Part shown: positions 25,273 through 33,795 of the stretch, piece after piece
Numbering within the stretch: the stretch's first letter is position 1
Layout: every line of letters begins with the position of its first letter
NCBI RefSeq assembly: GCF_031583145.1
Contig: NZ_CP134050.1
Location: 167,501 to 210,000 of the forward strand
Length of the DNA: 42,500 nt
Direction of reading: 5' to 3'
Origin: Brevibacillus brevis
GTDB lineage: Bacteria > Bacillota > Bacilli > Brevibacillales > Brevibacillaceae
Made by a program: the position numbers and the translations under genes
The notes under the pieces: model-generated
Told to the model about the DNA's origin: nothing
Seen by the model: only the letters and a program-made list of their open reading frames with translations
The model's database searches: none

Positions 25273-26189
25273 AAGCTGCACTCGTAAACGTTTCGGTCGC
25301 AACTGTATGGACGAAGCCGGAGTCGCCGCGGGACATCGACCGACTGGCGCTGACCGTACCCGTGGATGCACGCGGCTGGCTGTCGTCGCTTACGGTCGAG
25401 GAAAAACTCGGCTTCTACGACAACAACGCCATTCAGACGCAAGCTCTCTACGGCACGAAGGTGCTCATCGAGGAAGAGCAGGGAGATTGGTCCAAGGTAC
25501 TCATTCCGGATCAGGCTTGCCGCAAGAACGAGATCGGGTACCCGGGGTGGATCCCTTCGAATCAGCTCGTGCCCTGGTCCGAAGCGTTTGAGGTACAGGA
25601 CGGCCAAAAGCTGGCGATGGTGACGGCTGCGATGGCTGACCTCTACACCACCGACAGGGAAAGGGCAATGGAGCTGGCTTATTTGACCAGACTACCGCTG
25701 CTCTCGGAAACGGAAGGCGGTGTATTCGTGGCTACGCCGACAGGAGAGGGCTTTTTGCGCTCGGAAGACATCGAGGTGGTCCGGGCAAACGAGCCAGTTG
25801 ATCTGACGGGCAACCGCGGGGAAGCCATCGTCGAGAACGGCAAGCGATTCCTCGGACTGCACTACCTGTGGGGCGGAATGTCCTCTTACGGCTACGACTG
25901 CTCTGGATTTGCCTACAACATGCATCGTTCGGTCGGCATTCAGATTCCTCGTGATGCGTCGGATCAGGCGAATGCCGGACAGTTGGTGGAAAAAGCCGAC
26001 TTGCTCCCGGGCGATCTGCTGTTCTTCGCCCATGAAGAAGGAAAGGGCAGGGTGCACCACGTCGGCATTTACATCGGCAATCAGGAAATGATTCACTCCC
26101 CTGACTCGCGCGGTGCCATTGAAATCGTCAAGCTCGACGATACGTACAGGCTGATTAAGGAGCATTGCGTCTCCAGACGATACTGGTAA
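25269..26189 (+). CDS. ykfC: NlpC/P60 gamma-D-glutamyl-L-diamino acid endopeptidase (YkfC-like)
   Basis: The 306-residue enzyme should cut L-Ala-gamma-D-Glu-diamino acid peptides from murein, giving L-Ala-D-Glu for the epimerase. Two SH3-like segments fill residues 1-170. The papain-like NlpC/P60 domain has catalytic C211 in 'YGYDCSGFAYN' and H264 in 'VHHVGIYIG'. There is no signal peptide, so it acts in the cytosol on imported peptides, as B. subtilis YkfC does. GTG at 25269 overlaps the ykfB stop and follows AAGGAGGAAAGG. An upstream GTG at 25248 precedes that site and is rejected. Confidence 0.93.
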   Translation: MKAALVNVSVATVWTKPESPRDIDRLALTVPVDARGWLSSLTVEEKLGFYDNNAIQTQALYGTKVLIEEEQGDWSKVLIPDQACRKNEIGYPGWIPSNQLVPWSEAFEVQDGQKLAMVTAAMADLYTTDRERAMELAYLTRLPLLSETEGGVFVATPTGEGFLRSEDIEVVRANEPVDLTGNRGEAIVENGKRFLGLHYLWGGMSSYGYDCSGFAYNMHRSVGIQIPRDASDQANAGQLVEKADLLPGDLLFFAHEEGKGRVHHVGIYIGNQEMIHSPDSRGAIEIVKLDDTYRLIKEHCVSRRYW

Positions 26190-26216
26190 ACGGATTACGG
26201 GGGGAGGAGTGGCCAG

Positions 26217-27179
26217 ATGCAAAAAAAGAAGCTGGTCGAGGTAAAAAACCTAACGAAAGCCTTCACGGTTGGCAAAGGGCTTTCGCTCAAAGCTGCTGAC
26301 AATGTTTCTTTTGATATTTATGAGGGGGAGACATTCGGTCTGGTAGGCGAGTCTGGCTGCGGGAAATCCACGACGGGCCGCACCATTATCGGCTTGTACC
26401 AACCAAGCGGAGGCGAAGTGCTCTTTGACGGCCAAAATGTGCACAAAGCCTCTTCGCACGAACGCAGCAAGCTGACGAAAAACATGCAAATGATCTTTCA
26501 GGACCCATACGCTTCCCTGAATCCTCGGATGAATATCGCGGAGATTATTTCCGAAGGCTTGCAGCTCAACGGGCTTTACAAGGGCAAAGCGGAGCGGATG
26601 AAGCGCGTCGTCGAGCTGCTGGAGATGGTCGGTCTGAACAAGGAGCACGCCAACCGCTTTCCCCACGAATTCAGCGGCGGACAGCGGCAGCGGATCGGGA
26701 TCGCAAGGGCGCTCGCAGTCAATCCCCGCTTCGTGATCGCGGATGAGCCGATCTCGGCACTCGATGTCTCCGTGCAGGCGCAGGTGGTCAACTTGATGAA
26801 AAATTTGCAGCGAGAGCAAAACCTCACCTACCTGTTTATCGCACACGATCTGGCGATGGTGAAGCATATCAGTGACCGCATCGGAGTCATGTACTTGGGC
26901 AATCTGGTGGAAATGACGGACAGCGAAAAGCTGTACGAATCCCCCAAGCATCCGTATACGCAAGCGTTGCTTTCGGCCATACCCGTCCCTGATCCTGACC
27001 TGGAAAAAAGCCGGGAGCGCCAAATTATAGAGGGCGATGTGCCGAGTCCGATCAATCCGCCGAGCGGCTGCGTGTTCCGGACGCGCTGCCCTGTCGCCAA
27101 AGAGGTATGCGCCCAGAAGAAACCGGATTGGCAGGAGATCGAACCCGGGCATTTTGCTGCCTGCCACCTGTATTCGTAA
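26217..27179 (+). CDS. dppF: Oligopeptide ABC transporter ATP-binding protein, DppF/OppF family
   Basis: The second ATPase of the transporter (320 residues) has Walker [10 protein letters not shown] at 44-52, signature 'FSGGQRQRIGIARAL', Walker B 'FVIADEPISALD' and the H-loop 'LFIAHDLAMV'. The C-terminal extension 'GCVFRTRCPVAKEVC' marks it as an oligopeptide-type subunit. It is separated from dppB-C-D by the binding protein, epimerase and endopeptidase genes, like ykfD in the B. subtilis dpp-ykf cluster. The ATG follows GGGGGGAGGAGTGG. Confidence 0.94.
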   Translation: MQKKKLVEVKNLTKAFTVGKGLSLKAADNVSFDIYEGETFGLVGESGCGKSTTGRTIIGLYQPSGGEVLFDGQNVHKASSHERSKLTKNMQMIFQDPYASLNPRMNIAEIISEGLQLNGLYKGKAERMKRVVELLEMVGLNKEHANRFPHEFSGGQRQRIGIARALAVNPRFVIADEPISALDVSVQAQVVNLMKNLQREQNLTYLFIAHDLAMVKHISDRIGVMYLGNLVEMTDSEKLYESPKHPYTQALLSAIPVPDPDLEKSRERQIIEGDVPSPINPPSGCVFRTRCPVAKEVCAQKKPDWQEIEPGHFAACHLYS

Positions 27180-27219
27180 TAGGTTGATTCTTCGCTATCA
27201 TTCGACAAAAATCGCGCTG

Positions 27220-27253
27220 ACCATCCCTGCTGAAGGGGATGGTTTTGTCTTTT
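27220..27253 (+). terminator. Intrinsic terminator after dppF
   Basis: ACCATCCC (27220-27227) pairs with GGGATGGT (27236-27243), loop of eight, followed by TTTTGTCTTTT. It closes the murein-peptide operon. Confidence 0.85.
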
Positions 27254-27440
27254 GTAAAGGTATTGTTATCCGCCTTATATATGGAAGCGTTACCAACCAG
27301 GAAAAGGGAGAGTGCTGTTAATATTCTGTAAACAAGCAGGAAATGGACGACTTTTGTCGAAATACTGATGCATAAACATCTGGTAACAACATTGGCCTAC
27401 TTCATCGTGAATTTCCATTCCAGAGAAGTGAGGGTTGCAT

Positions 27441-28385
27441 ATGGCTCTGAGTTCATCCTCATTCCAATCGACCCCCCGTCGTTGGCGGGAAGTCGAAACA
27501 CAGCTGGGAATCACCGTGCCCAAGTCGCTGCGATCTGACACGTCTGCCCTGTTGTTTTTGGAAAGCGTCGCTGCAACACCCATGTTGGACAAAGAAGAAG
27601 AGTTGGAGTGCCTGATCCGCTACCAGCAAAATGGCGATTTGGAAGCCAGGGAAACGCTGGTGCGGGCGTATCTGCGCTATGTAGTCAATACGGCTTTGCG
27701 CCACTTGAGACGAGGCATGCCATTTCTGGATCTGATTCAAGAAGGAACCATCGGTTTGTTTACGGCTATCGACAAGTTTGATGTGGGACGAGGCGTCCGC
27801 CTGTACCATTACTCGCACTGGTGGATCTCCCAGGCCATTACCCGTGCCATCAATGACAAAGGGACTCTGATCCGCATTCCGGTGCATATGCACGAACAAA
27901 TTCGCCAGTACCAAAAGCAAGTGCTGCACCTGGTGCATGAATTGAACCGTACGCCAGACCGACTGGAAATAGCCGGGCTGCTGGACATCCCGCTGGAAAA
28001 GGTCGATGCCATCGAACTTGCGCTAATGATGAAGATGGAGTCCATCGACGATATTCTGGAGGCGGAGGAAGAGCTGGCGGGACACGAGGACGAATGCCTC
28101 AGCTACGCCGAAATCATGGATGACGGTGAGTCCTCTCTGGATGACTGGATCGAAAAGGTGGATTTGCGCTCACAGATGCGGGCCGCCCTCGAAAGACTCA
28201 GTCCACGCGCCCAGGAGATCATTTCCATGCGGTACGGTCTGTACGACGATCAGGTGTACACGCTGGAAGAAGTGGGCAAGATGTTCGGCTTGACCCGCGA
28301 GCGCATCCGGCAGATTGAAGCAACAACGATCGATCGGCTGCGCACCCAAAAGGCCTCCCGCGTCTTGAAAGATTATTTGACTTAA
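27441..28385 (+). CDS. SigA-like (group 2 type) sigma-70 family factor
   Basis: The 314-residue protein has sigma regions 1.2/2 (about 40-160), 3 and 4, but no region 1.1. Region 2.1-2.2 'LRRGMPFLDLIQEGTIGL' and 2.4 'WWISQAITRAI' are close to housekeeping sigma factors, including the residues that read the -10 element. Region 2.3 is unusual ('VRLYHYSHWW' where SigA has a 'KFSTYATWW' pattern). Region 4.2 'TLEEVGKMFGLTRERIRQIE' is intact. It should recognise promoters similar to those of SigA. ATG at 27441 follows AGTGAGGG; an upstream TTG is badly placed. It is a single-gene unit with its own terminator. No anti-sigma gene is adjacent. Confidence 0.88.
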   Translation: MALSSSSFQSTPRRWREVETQLGITVPKSLRSDTSALLFLESVAATPMLDKEEELECLIRYQQNGDLEARETLVRAYLRYVVNTALRHLRRGMPFLDLIQEGTIGLFTAIDKFDVGRGVRLYHYSHWWISQAITRAINDKGTLIRIPVHMHEQIRQYQKQVLHLVHELNRTPDRLEIAGLLDIPLEKVDAIELALMMKMESIDDILEAEEELAGHEDECLSYAEIMDDGESSLDDWIEKVDLRSQMRAALERLSPRAQEIISMRYGLYDDQVYTLEEVGKMFGLTRERIRQIEATTIDRLRTQKASRVLKDYLT

Positions 28386-28401
28386 ATAGAGGTTTCGACT
28401 G

Positions 28402-28427
28402 CCCCCTCGAGGAACGAGGGGGTTTTT
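28402..28427 (+). terminator. Intrinsic terminator after the sigma factor gene
   Basis: CCCCCTCG (28402-28409) pairs with CGAGGGGG (28415-28422), a 5-nt loop, then TTTTT. Confidence 0.93.
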
Positions 28428-28549
28428 CATGCGTCAGCCAAAGTGTCAGAGGTGGCGGGAGGGAGAGGCGTAGTCTTCTTTTCTTGTGGTAAACTGTATA
28501 GATAGGCTTTGATGATTTTGGTTCCCAAAGGAAAAGGAGGATCGCCAGT

Positions 28550-29422
28550 ATGAGCGATTATATGATAAGAGCAACTGGATTTAACGGACACGTGCGTGCA
28601 TTCGCAGCGCGCACAACGAACATCGTCGAGGAAATGCGCAGTCGTCACGACATGTGGAACACCGCTACGGCTGCCGCCGGACGCACGCTGACAGTCACGT
28701 TGATGATGGGGGCGATGTTGAAAGGAGACGAGAGCCTCTATGTCAAAGTAAAAGGGGGAGGACCGATCGGGCAAATTATGGCGGAGGCCAATGCCCACGG
28801 GGAAGGTGTGGCGTACGTCACCAATCCGCACGTTCACTTTGAGCTCAACGAGTTGGGCAAGCTGGACGTGAGACGGGCGGTCGGAACGGAAGGCTTTGTC
28901 TATGTGACGAAGGATCTCGGTCTCAAAGAACCGTACCAAGGCAGCTCGCCGATCGTATCCGGGGAGATCGGGGAGGACTTTACCTATTATTTCGTGACGT
29001 CCGAGCAGACGCCATCCGCAGTAGGAGTGGGTGTCCTGGTCAATCCGGAAGACCGGTCGGTGCTGGCGGCAGGAGGATTTATTCTTCAGCTCATGCCGTT
29101 TACGCCTGACGATGTCGTGGCCACGATCGAGGAGAGGCTCAGCGGCCTTCCGCAGGTGTCGCGGATGATCGGAGAGGGATTGACGCCGGAAGAAATTCTG
29201 GCCAAGGTGCTGGATGAGCCGAAGTACCTCAGCCGCACGGAAATCAACTTCCACTGCAAATGTTCGTCGGAAAAAGTAAGCCAGGCACTCATCAGCTTGG
29301 GGAGAGAAGAGATGCAGAGCATGCTCGAGGAGCAAGGCGAAGCCGAGGTGCACTGTCATTTCTGCAACGAGCGGTACCACTACGACAGGGCCGCGCTGGA
29401 AGACCTCATGAAAGACATGTAA
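28550..29422 (+). CDS. hslO: Redox-regulated chaperone Hsp33
   Basis: The 290-residue cytosolic holdase protects unfolded proteins under oxidative stress. The zinc-binding redox switch is complete: C236 and C238 (CKC) with C269 and C272 (CHFC) near the C-terminus. The N-terminal domain starts 'MSDYMIRATGFNGHVRAFAA', typical of the family. ATG at 28550 follows AAAAGGAGGA. It begins the block conserved with B. subtilis (yacC onwards), and the parvulin-like gene follows 30 bases later. Confidence 0.97.
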   Translation: MSDYMIRATGFNGHVRAFAARTTNIVEEMRSRHDMWNTATAAAGRTLTVTLMMGAMLKGDESLYVKVKGGGPIGQIMAEANAHGEGVAYVTNPHVHFELNELGKLDVRRAVGTEGFVYVTKDLGLKEPYQGSSPIVSGEIGEDFTYYFVTSEQTPSAVGVGVLVNPEDRSVLAAGGFILQLMPFTPDDVVATIEERLSGLPQVSRMIGEGLTPEEILAKVLDEPKYLSRTEINFHCKCSSEKVSQALISLGREEMQSMLEEQGEAEVHCHFCNERYHYDRAALEDLMKDM

Positions 29423-29452
29423 GCGCGGTGACCGTTAGGGAGAGGATGGAGC

Positions 29453-30358
29453 GTGTCCGTCAACGCAAAGGGGTTGTGGGCATTCATCGGAGCATTGGTC
29501 GTGCTGCTGCTGGCTGTGACGTGGTCGTGGTACCAGTCTTCAGCCAAGCTGCAGCCGGCCGCGGTTGTCGGAGACAAAACGATCACGGAAGCGGAATATG
29601 TGGAGGCACTCAAGCAGAGGTACGGAGAGAAAGTGCTGGAAGACATGATCAATCGGGAAGTGGTTTTTCAGGCGGCCAAGCAGCAGGGCATTTCGGTAGA
29701 CCCCAAGCAGGTGGAAGAGGAAGTGGCGAAAATTCGCGAAAGCTATGGCAGTGAGAGCGACAGCGAGTTTCAGCAGGCATTGATCCGGCAGGCGGGGATT
29801 ACGGAAGAGTCGCTGCGCCAAGAAATCAGGTACCAGCTTTTGCTTCAAGCCTTGGCGACCAAGGACATCGTCGTATCGGACGACGAATTGCTCGCGTATT
29901 ACAACGACCATCCCGAGCGTTACGCCAAGCCCATGCAGGTCCGATTGTGGCAGATCATCGTGGCATCCAGGGAAGAAGCGGACCGGGTCACGGCTGAGCT
30001 CAGGCAAGGCGCCGACTTTCAGACGCTCGCCAAAGAACGTTCGATTGATTCGGTGACGGCAGGAAACGGAGGCGATATGGGCTGGGTTTCCCTGAGCGAT
30101 TCCAGACTGCCGGAAGCCGCCAAGGACGTGGTGGCCGAGCTTGGCACCAAAAAGGTTAGCGATCCTGTCCAACTGGGGGACCAGTATGCCATCTATTCGA
30201 TTGCCGAACGGAAGGAAGCACAGCAGCAATCGTTTGATCAGGTCAAGGAAGCGATTCGCCGTGAGCTCGCATTCGCGCAGGTGGAATCGATCGATGACGT
30301 CTTGAAGCGGCTGCGTCAATCGGTAGGAGTCCGGATTTCTGGGCAAATGCAGCATTGA
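29453..30358 (+). CDS. Membrane-anchored parvulin-like protein (YacD-like), catalytic histidines missing
   Basis: The 301-residue protein has an N-terminal membrane helix (8-27), a SurA/PrsA-type N-domain and a parvulin (rotamase) domain at about 160-255 ('AGNGGDMGWVSLSDSRLP'). It corresponds by position to B. subtilis yacD, between hslO and cysK. The first conserved parvulin histidine is replaced by Gln ('RLWQIIV', residue 167) and the second, usually in a 'YGYHI' pattern, by 'DQYAIYSI'. It may therefore act as a chaperone rather than an isomerase. The GTG start at 29453 follows a GGGAGAGGA site. No lipobox is present, unlike PrsA. Confidence 0.85.
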   Translation: MSVNAKGLWAFIGALVVLLLAVTWSWYQSSAKLQPAAVVGDKTITEAEYVEALKQRYGEKVLEDMINREVVFQAAKQQGISVDPKQVEEEVAKIRESYGSESDSEFQQALIRQAGITEESLRQEIRYQLLLQALATKDIVVSDDELLAYYNDHPERYAKPMQVRLWQIIVASREEADRVTAELRQGADFQTLAKERSIDSVTAGNGGDMGWVSLSDSRLPEAAKDVVAELGTKKVSDPVQLGDQYAIYSIAERKEAQQQSFDQVKEAIRRELAFAQVESIDDVLKRLRQSVGVRISGQMQH

Positions 30359-30384
30359 CCAAATAGGCAGCGAATTGATATAAT
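30355..30384 (+). promoter_or_regulatory. Candidate SigA promoter of cysK
   Basis: TTGACC (30355-30360) overlaps the stop codon of the parvulin-like gene. A perfect TATAAT (30379-30384) follows after 18 bases. A second TATAAT at 30416-30421 has no clear -35 partner. The cysK start is at 30441. Confidence 0.7.
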
Positions 30385-30440
30385 CATACCAATAAAACCT
30401 AGCATTTTACTCGGCTATAATAAATAAGGAGGCAGGACCT

Positions 30441-31373
30441 ATGCGCGTCGCGAATTCCATTACCGATTTGATTGGATTTACACCGTTAGTAAAGCTCAAT
30501 CGCGTTGTCAATGAAGATCATGCAGACATTTATCTCAAGTTGGAATTTTTCAACCCGGGCAGCAGCGTCAAAGACCGGATTGCGTTGTCCATGATCGAAG
30601 CGGCAGAGGCAGACGGCAGCCTGAAACCGGGAGATACCATCATTGAACCGACGAGCGGAAACACCGGGATCGGCCTTGCCATGGTGGCTGCAGCAAAAGG
30701 GTATCGGGCGGTTGTGGTCATGCCTGACACCATGAGTATCGAGCGCCGCAACTTGCTGCGAGCTTACGGAGCCGAGCTCATCCTGACTCCCGGCAGCGAA
30801 GGGATGGGCGGAGCGATCCGCAAAGCCGAAGAACTCGCCAAGGAAAACTCCTCCTATTTCATCCCGCAGCAGTTTAAAAATGCAGCGAATCCAGCTATTC
30901 ACCGCGAGACAACGGCCCGTGAGCTGTTGGAGCAAGCGAAAGAAATCGGCGGCGTAGACGCGTTCATCTCCGGGGTCGGAACCGGCGGAACGATCACAGG
31001 TGTCGGCCAAGTGCTCCGCGAACACTATCCGAACGTAAAAATCGTAGCGGTCGAGCCAGCTGCTTCTCCCGTTCTCTCAGGCGGCAAGCCCGGCCCTCAC
31101 AAAATCCAGGGGATCGGTGCGGGCTTTGTGCCGGACACATTGGATACCCACATCTATGACGAGATTATCAAGGTAGAAAACGATGACGCATTTGATGCTG
31201 CGCGCCGTGTAGCACGCCAAGAGGGCATTCTGGGAGGCATTTCTACGGGAGCGGCTATTCACGCAGCCCTGCAGGTGGCAGCCCAGCTCGGCAAAGGCAA
31301 AAAGGTAATCGCAATCGCTCCATCCAACGGCGAGCGCTACCTGTCCACTCCTCTGTATTCATTTGAAGACTAA
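30441..31373 (+). CDS. cysK: Cysteine synthase (O-acetylserine sulfhydrylase)
   Basis: This 310-residue PLP enzyme makes cysteine from O-acetylserine and sulfide in the cytosol. The PLP lysine is K44 in 'SSVKDRIA'. The substrate loop '[12 protein letters not shown]' and phosphate-binding loop '[10 protein letters not shown]' are both intact, and 'ISTGAAI' occurs near the C-terminus. ATG at 30441 follows AAGGAGG. Its own promoter and terminator make it a separate unit within the conserved hslO-to-lysS block. Confidence 0.97.
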   Translation: MRVANSITDLIGFTPLVKLNRVVNEDHADIYLKLEFFNPGSSVKDRIALSMIEAAEADGSLKPGDTIIEPTSGNTGIGLAMVAAAKGYRAVVVMPDTMSIERRNLLRAYGAELILTPGSEGMGGAIRKAEELAKENSSYFIPQQFKNAANPAIHRETTARELLEQAKEIGGVDAFISGVGTGGTITGVGQVLREHYPNVKIVAVEPAASPVLSGGKPGPHKIQGIGAGFVPDTLDTHIYDEIIKVENDDAFDAARRVARQEGILGGISTGAAIHAALQVAAQLGKGKKVIAIAPSNGERYLSTPLYSFED

Positions 31374-31393
31374 AAACGACTGTATTTTCCAGA

Positions 31394-31435
31394 ACCACGC
31401 ATGTCCATTTTGGGCGGCGTGGTCTTTTCTTTTTG
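31394..31435 (+). terminator. Intrinsic terminator after cysK
   Basis: ACCACGC (31394-31400) pairs with GCGTGGT (31417-31423), followed by CTTTTCTTTTT. The loop is long (16 nt), so efficiency is uncertain. A TATAAT at 31449-31454 just after it may belong to the pabB promoter. Confidence 0.7.
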
Positions 31436-31494
31436 TATCAGACAACTATATAATGAACGAAAACTTATCCTAGCAAACCGGAGCGTGAAACGGA

Positions 31495-33006
31495 TTGTTC
31501 CCTACGTATGCAGAATGCCGAGCCTATGCAAGTACCTACCCATTTGTTCCTGTTGCAATTCGCAGGCCGTGGCCCACACATGTGGATCCGTGGCACGTAC
31601 TGAAAAGCCTGCACCCTTCCCTGCAAGAAGCCGCTCTTTTGGAAAGCGGCCGGGCTGGCCGCTACACATTTTTGACGTATCAGCCCGCGGCGGTCCTGCG
31701 CAGCCAGCAGGGCGAGACAGTCGTTTCCTATCGGGACGGGCGCACCGCGAGCAAGCGCGGCAATCCGCTGGAGGCTTTGCGCGGGCTGCTGGCAGAGTAC
31801 CGGAGCCCCGCTATTCCTGAAATGCCGGACTTTTCCGGCGGAGCTGTCGGGTACATGAGCTACGAGATGAACCGCTTTTTTGAGCCGAGCTTGCCGCAGA
31901 TCGCGACAGATGACTTACAGTTGCCTGACCTGTATGTTATGATAATGCCAGATCTTCTCGCCTTTGATCACGAGACACGCGAAATGATCTTCTTGACCCA
32001 CCTGGCTTCCGGGCAATTGAACGAAGAGGTGTACGGGCAAGCGGCGGCGTTGCTGGAACAGCGGGCGAATGTGCTGGACGGGCTGACCGCGGCTGCTGAC
32101 GACATCGATTGGGACGCTTTGCGGAAAAGACCGTTGGCTCACGTATCACCGGCTTCCGTTTCCTTCGGCAAAGACCAGTTCGAGGATGCCGTTCGCCGGG
32201 TTCAGGAATACATCGCCCAGGGAGACGTCTTTCAGGTGAATTTGTCGGTTAGGCAAAGCAAGCCGATGAACGTGCAGGCGCCTGACGTCTACGAAGTCCT
32301 GCGCAAGCTGAATCCGTCGCCGTACATGGGATACCTGGGCTTCCCCGAGTTTCAGCTGGTCAGCGCTTCACCAGAGCTGCTCGTCAAGGTGAAGGGTGGC
32401 GAGGTGCATACTCGGCCGATCGCCGGGACGAGGCCGCGGGGACAAAGCGACGAGCAGGATGAGGCGTTGGCCCGCGAGCTGATCGACAACGAGAAGGAGC
32501 GCGCCGAGCACGTGATGCTGGTCGATCTGGAGCGAAACGACTTGGGACGTGTATGCCGATTTGGCAGTGTGGAAGTGAGCGAGTTCATGGTGGTGGAGAA
32601 GTATTCCCACGTCATGCATATCGTCTCCCATGTCAAAGGAGAGCTGGCAGCAGACAAGGACGCGTTTGACGCCGTAGCAGCCGCTTTTCCGGGCGGTACG
32701 ATCACGGGTGCGCCCAAAGTCCGGACGATGGAGATCATCGAAGAGCTGGAGCCCGTCAAACGGGGCGTGTACACCGGCTCGATCGGCTGGTTTGGATTCA
32801 ACGGAGAAGTCGAAGTCAATATCGCCATACGCACGATGGTGGTCAAGGATGGCATGGCTCACGTCCAGGCGGGAGCGGGAATCGTCATTGATTCCGTGCC
32901 GGAAGCAGAGTATGCGGAGTCGCTGAAAAAGGCGGAAGCGTTGTGGAAAGCGCTGGAGATTAGCGAGCAGAGAATGATGAGTCGAGAGGAGACGAGTGTG
33001 CGATGA
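31495..33006 (+). CDS. pabB: Aminodeoxychorismate synthase component I (PabB/TrpE family)
   Basis: The 503-residue chorismate-binding enzyme works with PabA to make 4-amino-4-deoxychorismate, the precursor of p-aminobenzoate for folate. The family blocks are present: '[20 protein letters not shown]', '[17 protein letters not shown]' and '[14 protein letters not shown]'. The key loop reads PIAGT, with alanine where E. coli PabB has the catalytic lysine of PIKGT. This is the TrpE-like form, so the folate role rests on the neighbours. The start is a TTG at 31495 with CGGAGCG about 10 bases upstream; no better start is in frame. Confidence 0.9.
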   Translation: MFPTYAECRAYASTYPFVPVAIRRPWPTHVDPWHVLKSLHPSLQEAALLESGRAGRYTFLTYQPAAVLRSQQGETVVSYRDGRTASKRGNPLEALRGLLAEYRSPAIPEMPDFSGGAVGYMSYEMNRFFEPSLPQIATDDLQLPDLYVMIMPDLLAFDHETREMIFLTHLASGQLNEEVYGQAAALLEQRANVLDGLTAAADDIDWDALRKRPLAHVSPASVSFGKDQFEDAVRRVQEYIAQGDVFQVNLSVRQSKPMNVQAPDVYEVLRKLNPSPYMGYLGFPEFQLVSASPELLVKVKGGEVHTRPIAGTRPRGQSDEQDEALARELIDNEKERAEHVMLVDLERNDLGRVCRFGSVEVSEFMVVEKYSHVMHIVSHVKGELAADKDAFDAVAAAFPGGTITGAPKVRTMEIIEELEPVKRGVYTGSIGWFGFNGEVEVNIAIRTMVVKDGMAHVQAGAGIVIDSVPEAEYAESLKKAEALWKALEISEQRMMSREETSVR

Positions 33007-33593
33007 TTTTGATGATTGATAATTACGATTCTTTTACCTACAATTTGGTGCAGTATGTGGGGGAGCTGGGCGAAGAGCTGCAGGTCTACCGCAACGACAA
33101 GATTACGCTGGAAGAAATCGAGCGGCTGTCCCCTGACTACCTGATGATTTCCCCGGGGCCGTGCACGCCGAACGAGGCGGGTATCAGCATGGAGGCCATT
33201 CGCCATTTCGCCGGAAAAATTCCGATCCTGGGCGTATGCCTCGGCCACCAGTCCATCGGGCAGGTGTTCGGGGGCAAGGTGATCCGGGCGGAGCGATTGA
33301 TGCACGGAAAGACGTCCGAAGTGTTCCATGACGGGAAGACCATCTTTCAGGACATTCCGTCGCCGTTTACCGCTGCGCGCTACCACTCCCTGATCGTGGA
33401 GGAGTCTACGATTCCAAGCGAGCTGGAAGTCACAGCGCGGACGGCTGAGGGGGAGATCATGGCGATCCGCCATCGGGAGTATCCCATCGAAGGGGTACAG
33501 TTCCATCCGGAGTCGATCATCACCCAGCACGGCAAACAGCTGCTGAAAAACTTCCTCACCTCATATGCGCGCCATACGACAGGTTCACGATAA
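33003..33593 (+). CDS. pabA: Aminodeoxychorismate/anthranilate synthase glutamine amidotransferase subunit
   Basis: This 196-residue class I glutaminase supplies ammonia to PabB. The catalytic triad is visible: C79 in 'LGVCLGHQ', H168 and E170 in 'FHPES'. The oxyanion strand motif '[12 protein letters not shown]' is typical. In bacilli a single such subunit often serves both folate and tryptophan synthesis, which is possible here. The ATG overlaps the pabB stop codon by four bases. A terminator follows directly, which breaks the pab/fol run seen in B. subtilis. Confidence 0.96.
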   Translation: MILMIDNYDSFTYNLVQYVGELGEELQVYRNDKITLEEIERLSPDYLMISPGPCTPNEAGISMEAIRHFAGKIPILGVCLGHQSIGQVFGGKVIRAERLMHGKTSEVFHDGKTIFQDIPSPFTAARYHSLIVEESTIPSELEVTARTAEGEIMAIRHREYPIEGVQFHPESIITQHGKQLLKNFLTSYARHTTGSR

Positions 33594-33609
33594 TGAATAA
33601 ATAATGACG

Positions 33610-33638
33610 AAGCCGCCTTGTTGCAGGGCGGCTTTTTC
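33610..33638 (+). terminator. Intrinsic terminator after pabA
   Basis: AAGCCGCC (33610-33617) pairs with GGCGGCTT (33627-33634), followed by TTTC. It ends the pabB-pabA transcript before the phosphate-type module. Confidence 0.88.
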
Positions 33639-33687
33639 ATTGGCTGAGCCCCCTCCCGCCTCCCCGGCGTTTATTTCTCCCCCCTCG

Positions 33688-33762
33688 TTTACAAAACTGT
33701 CTGATTTCTTAACAAGCTCTTTATATCGCATTAACAGCCCGTCGACAAAAGGCTCGTACAAT
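33688..33762 (+). promoter_or_regulatory. Predicted PhoP box and promoter of phoX-tatA-tatC
   Basis: Six TT(A/T)ACA-like hexamers lie in direct repeat at 33688 (TTTACA), 33699 (GTCTGA, weak), 33709 (TTAACA), 33720 (TTTATA), 33731 (TTAACA) and 33742 (TCGACA), that is 11, 10, 11, 11 and 11 bases apart. A -10 element TACAAT (33757-33762) follows with no good -35, as expected of an activator-dependent promoter. This is the arrangement known for PhoP-activated promoters in B. subtilis. The start codon of phoX is at 33796. Confidence 0.78.
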
Positions 33763-33795
33763 GGGAAGAAAGATGACGAAAGGGAGCGATTGGAC

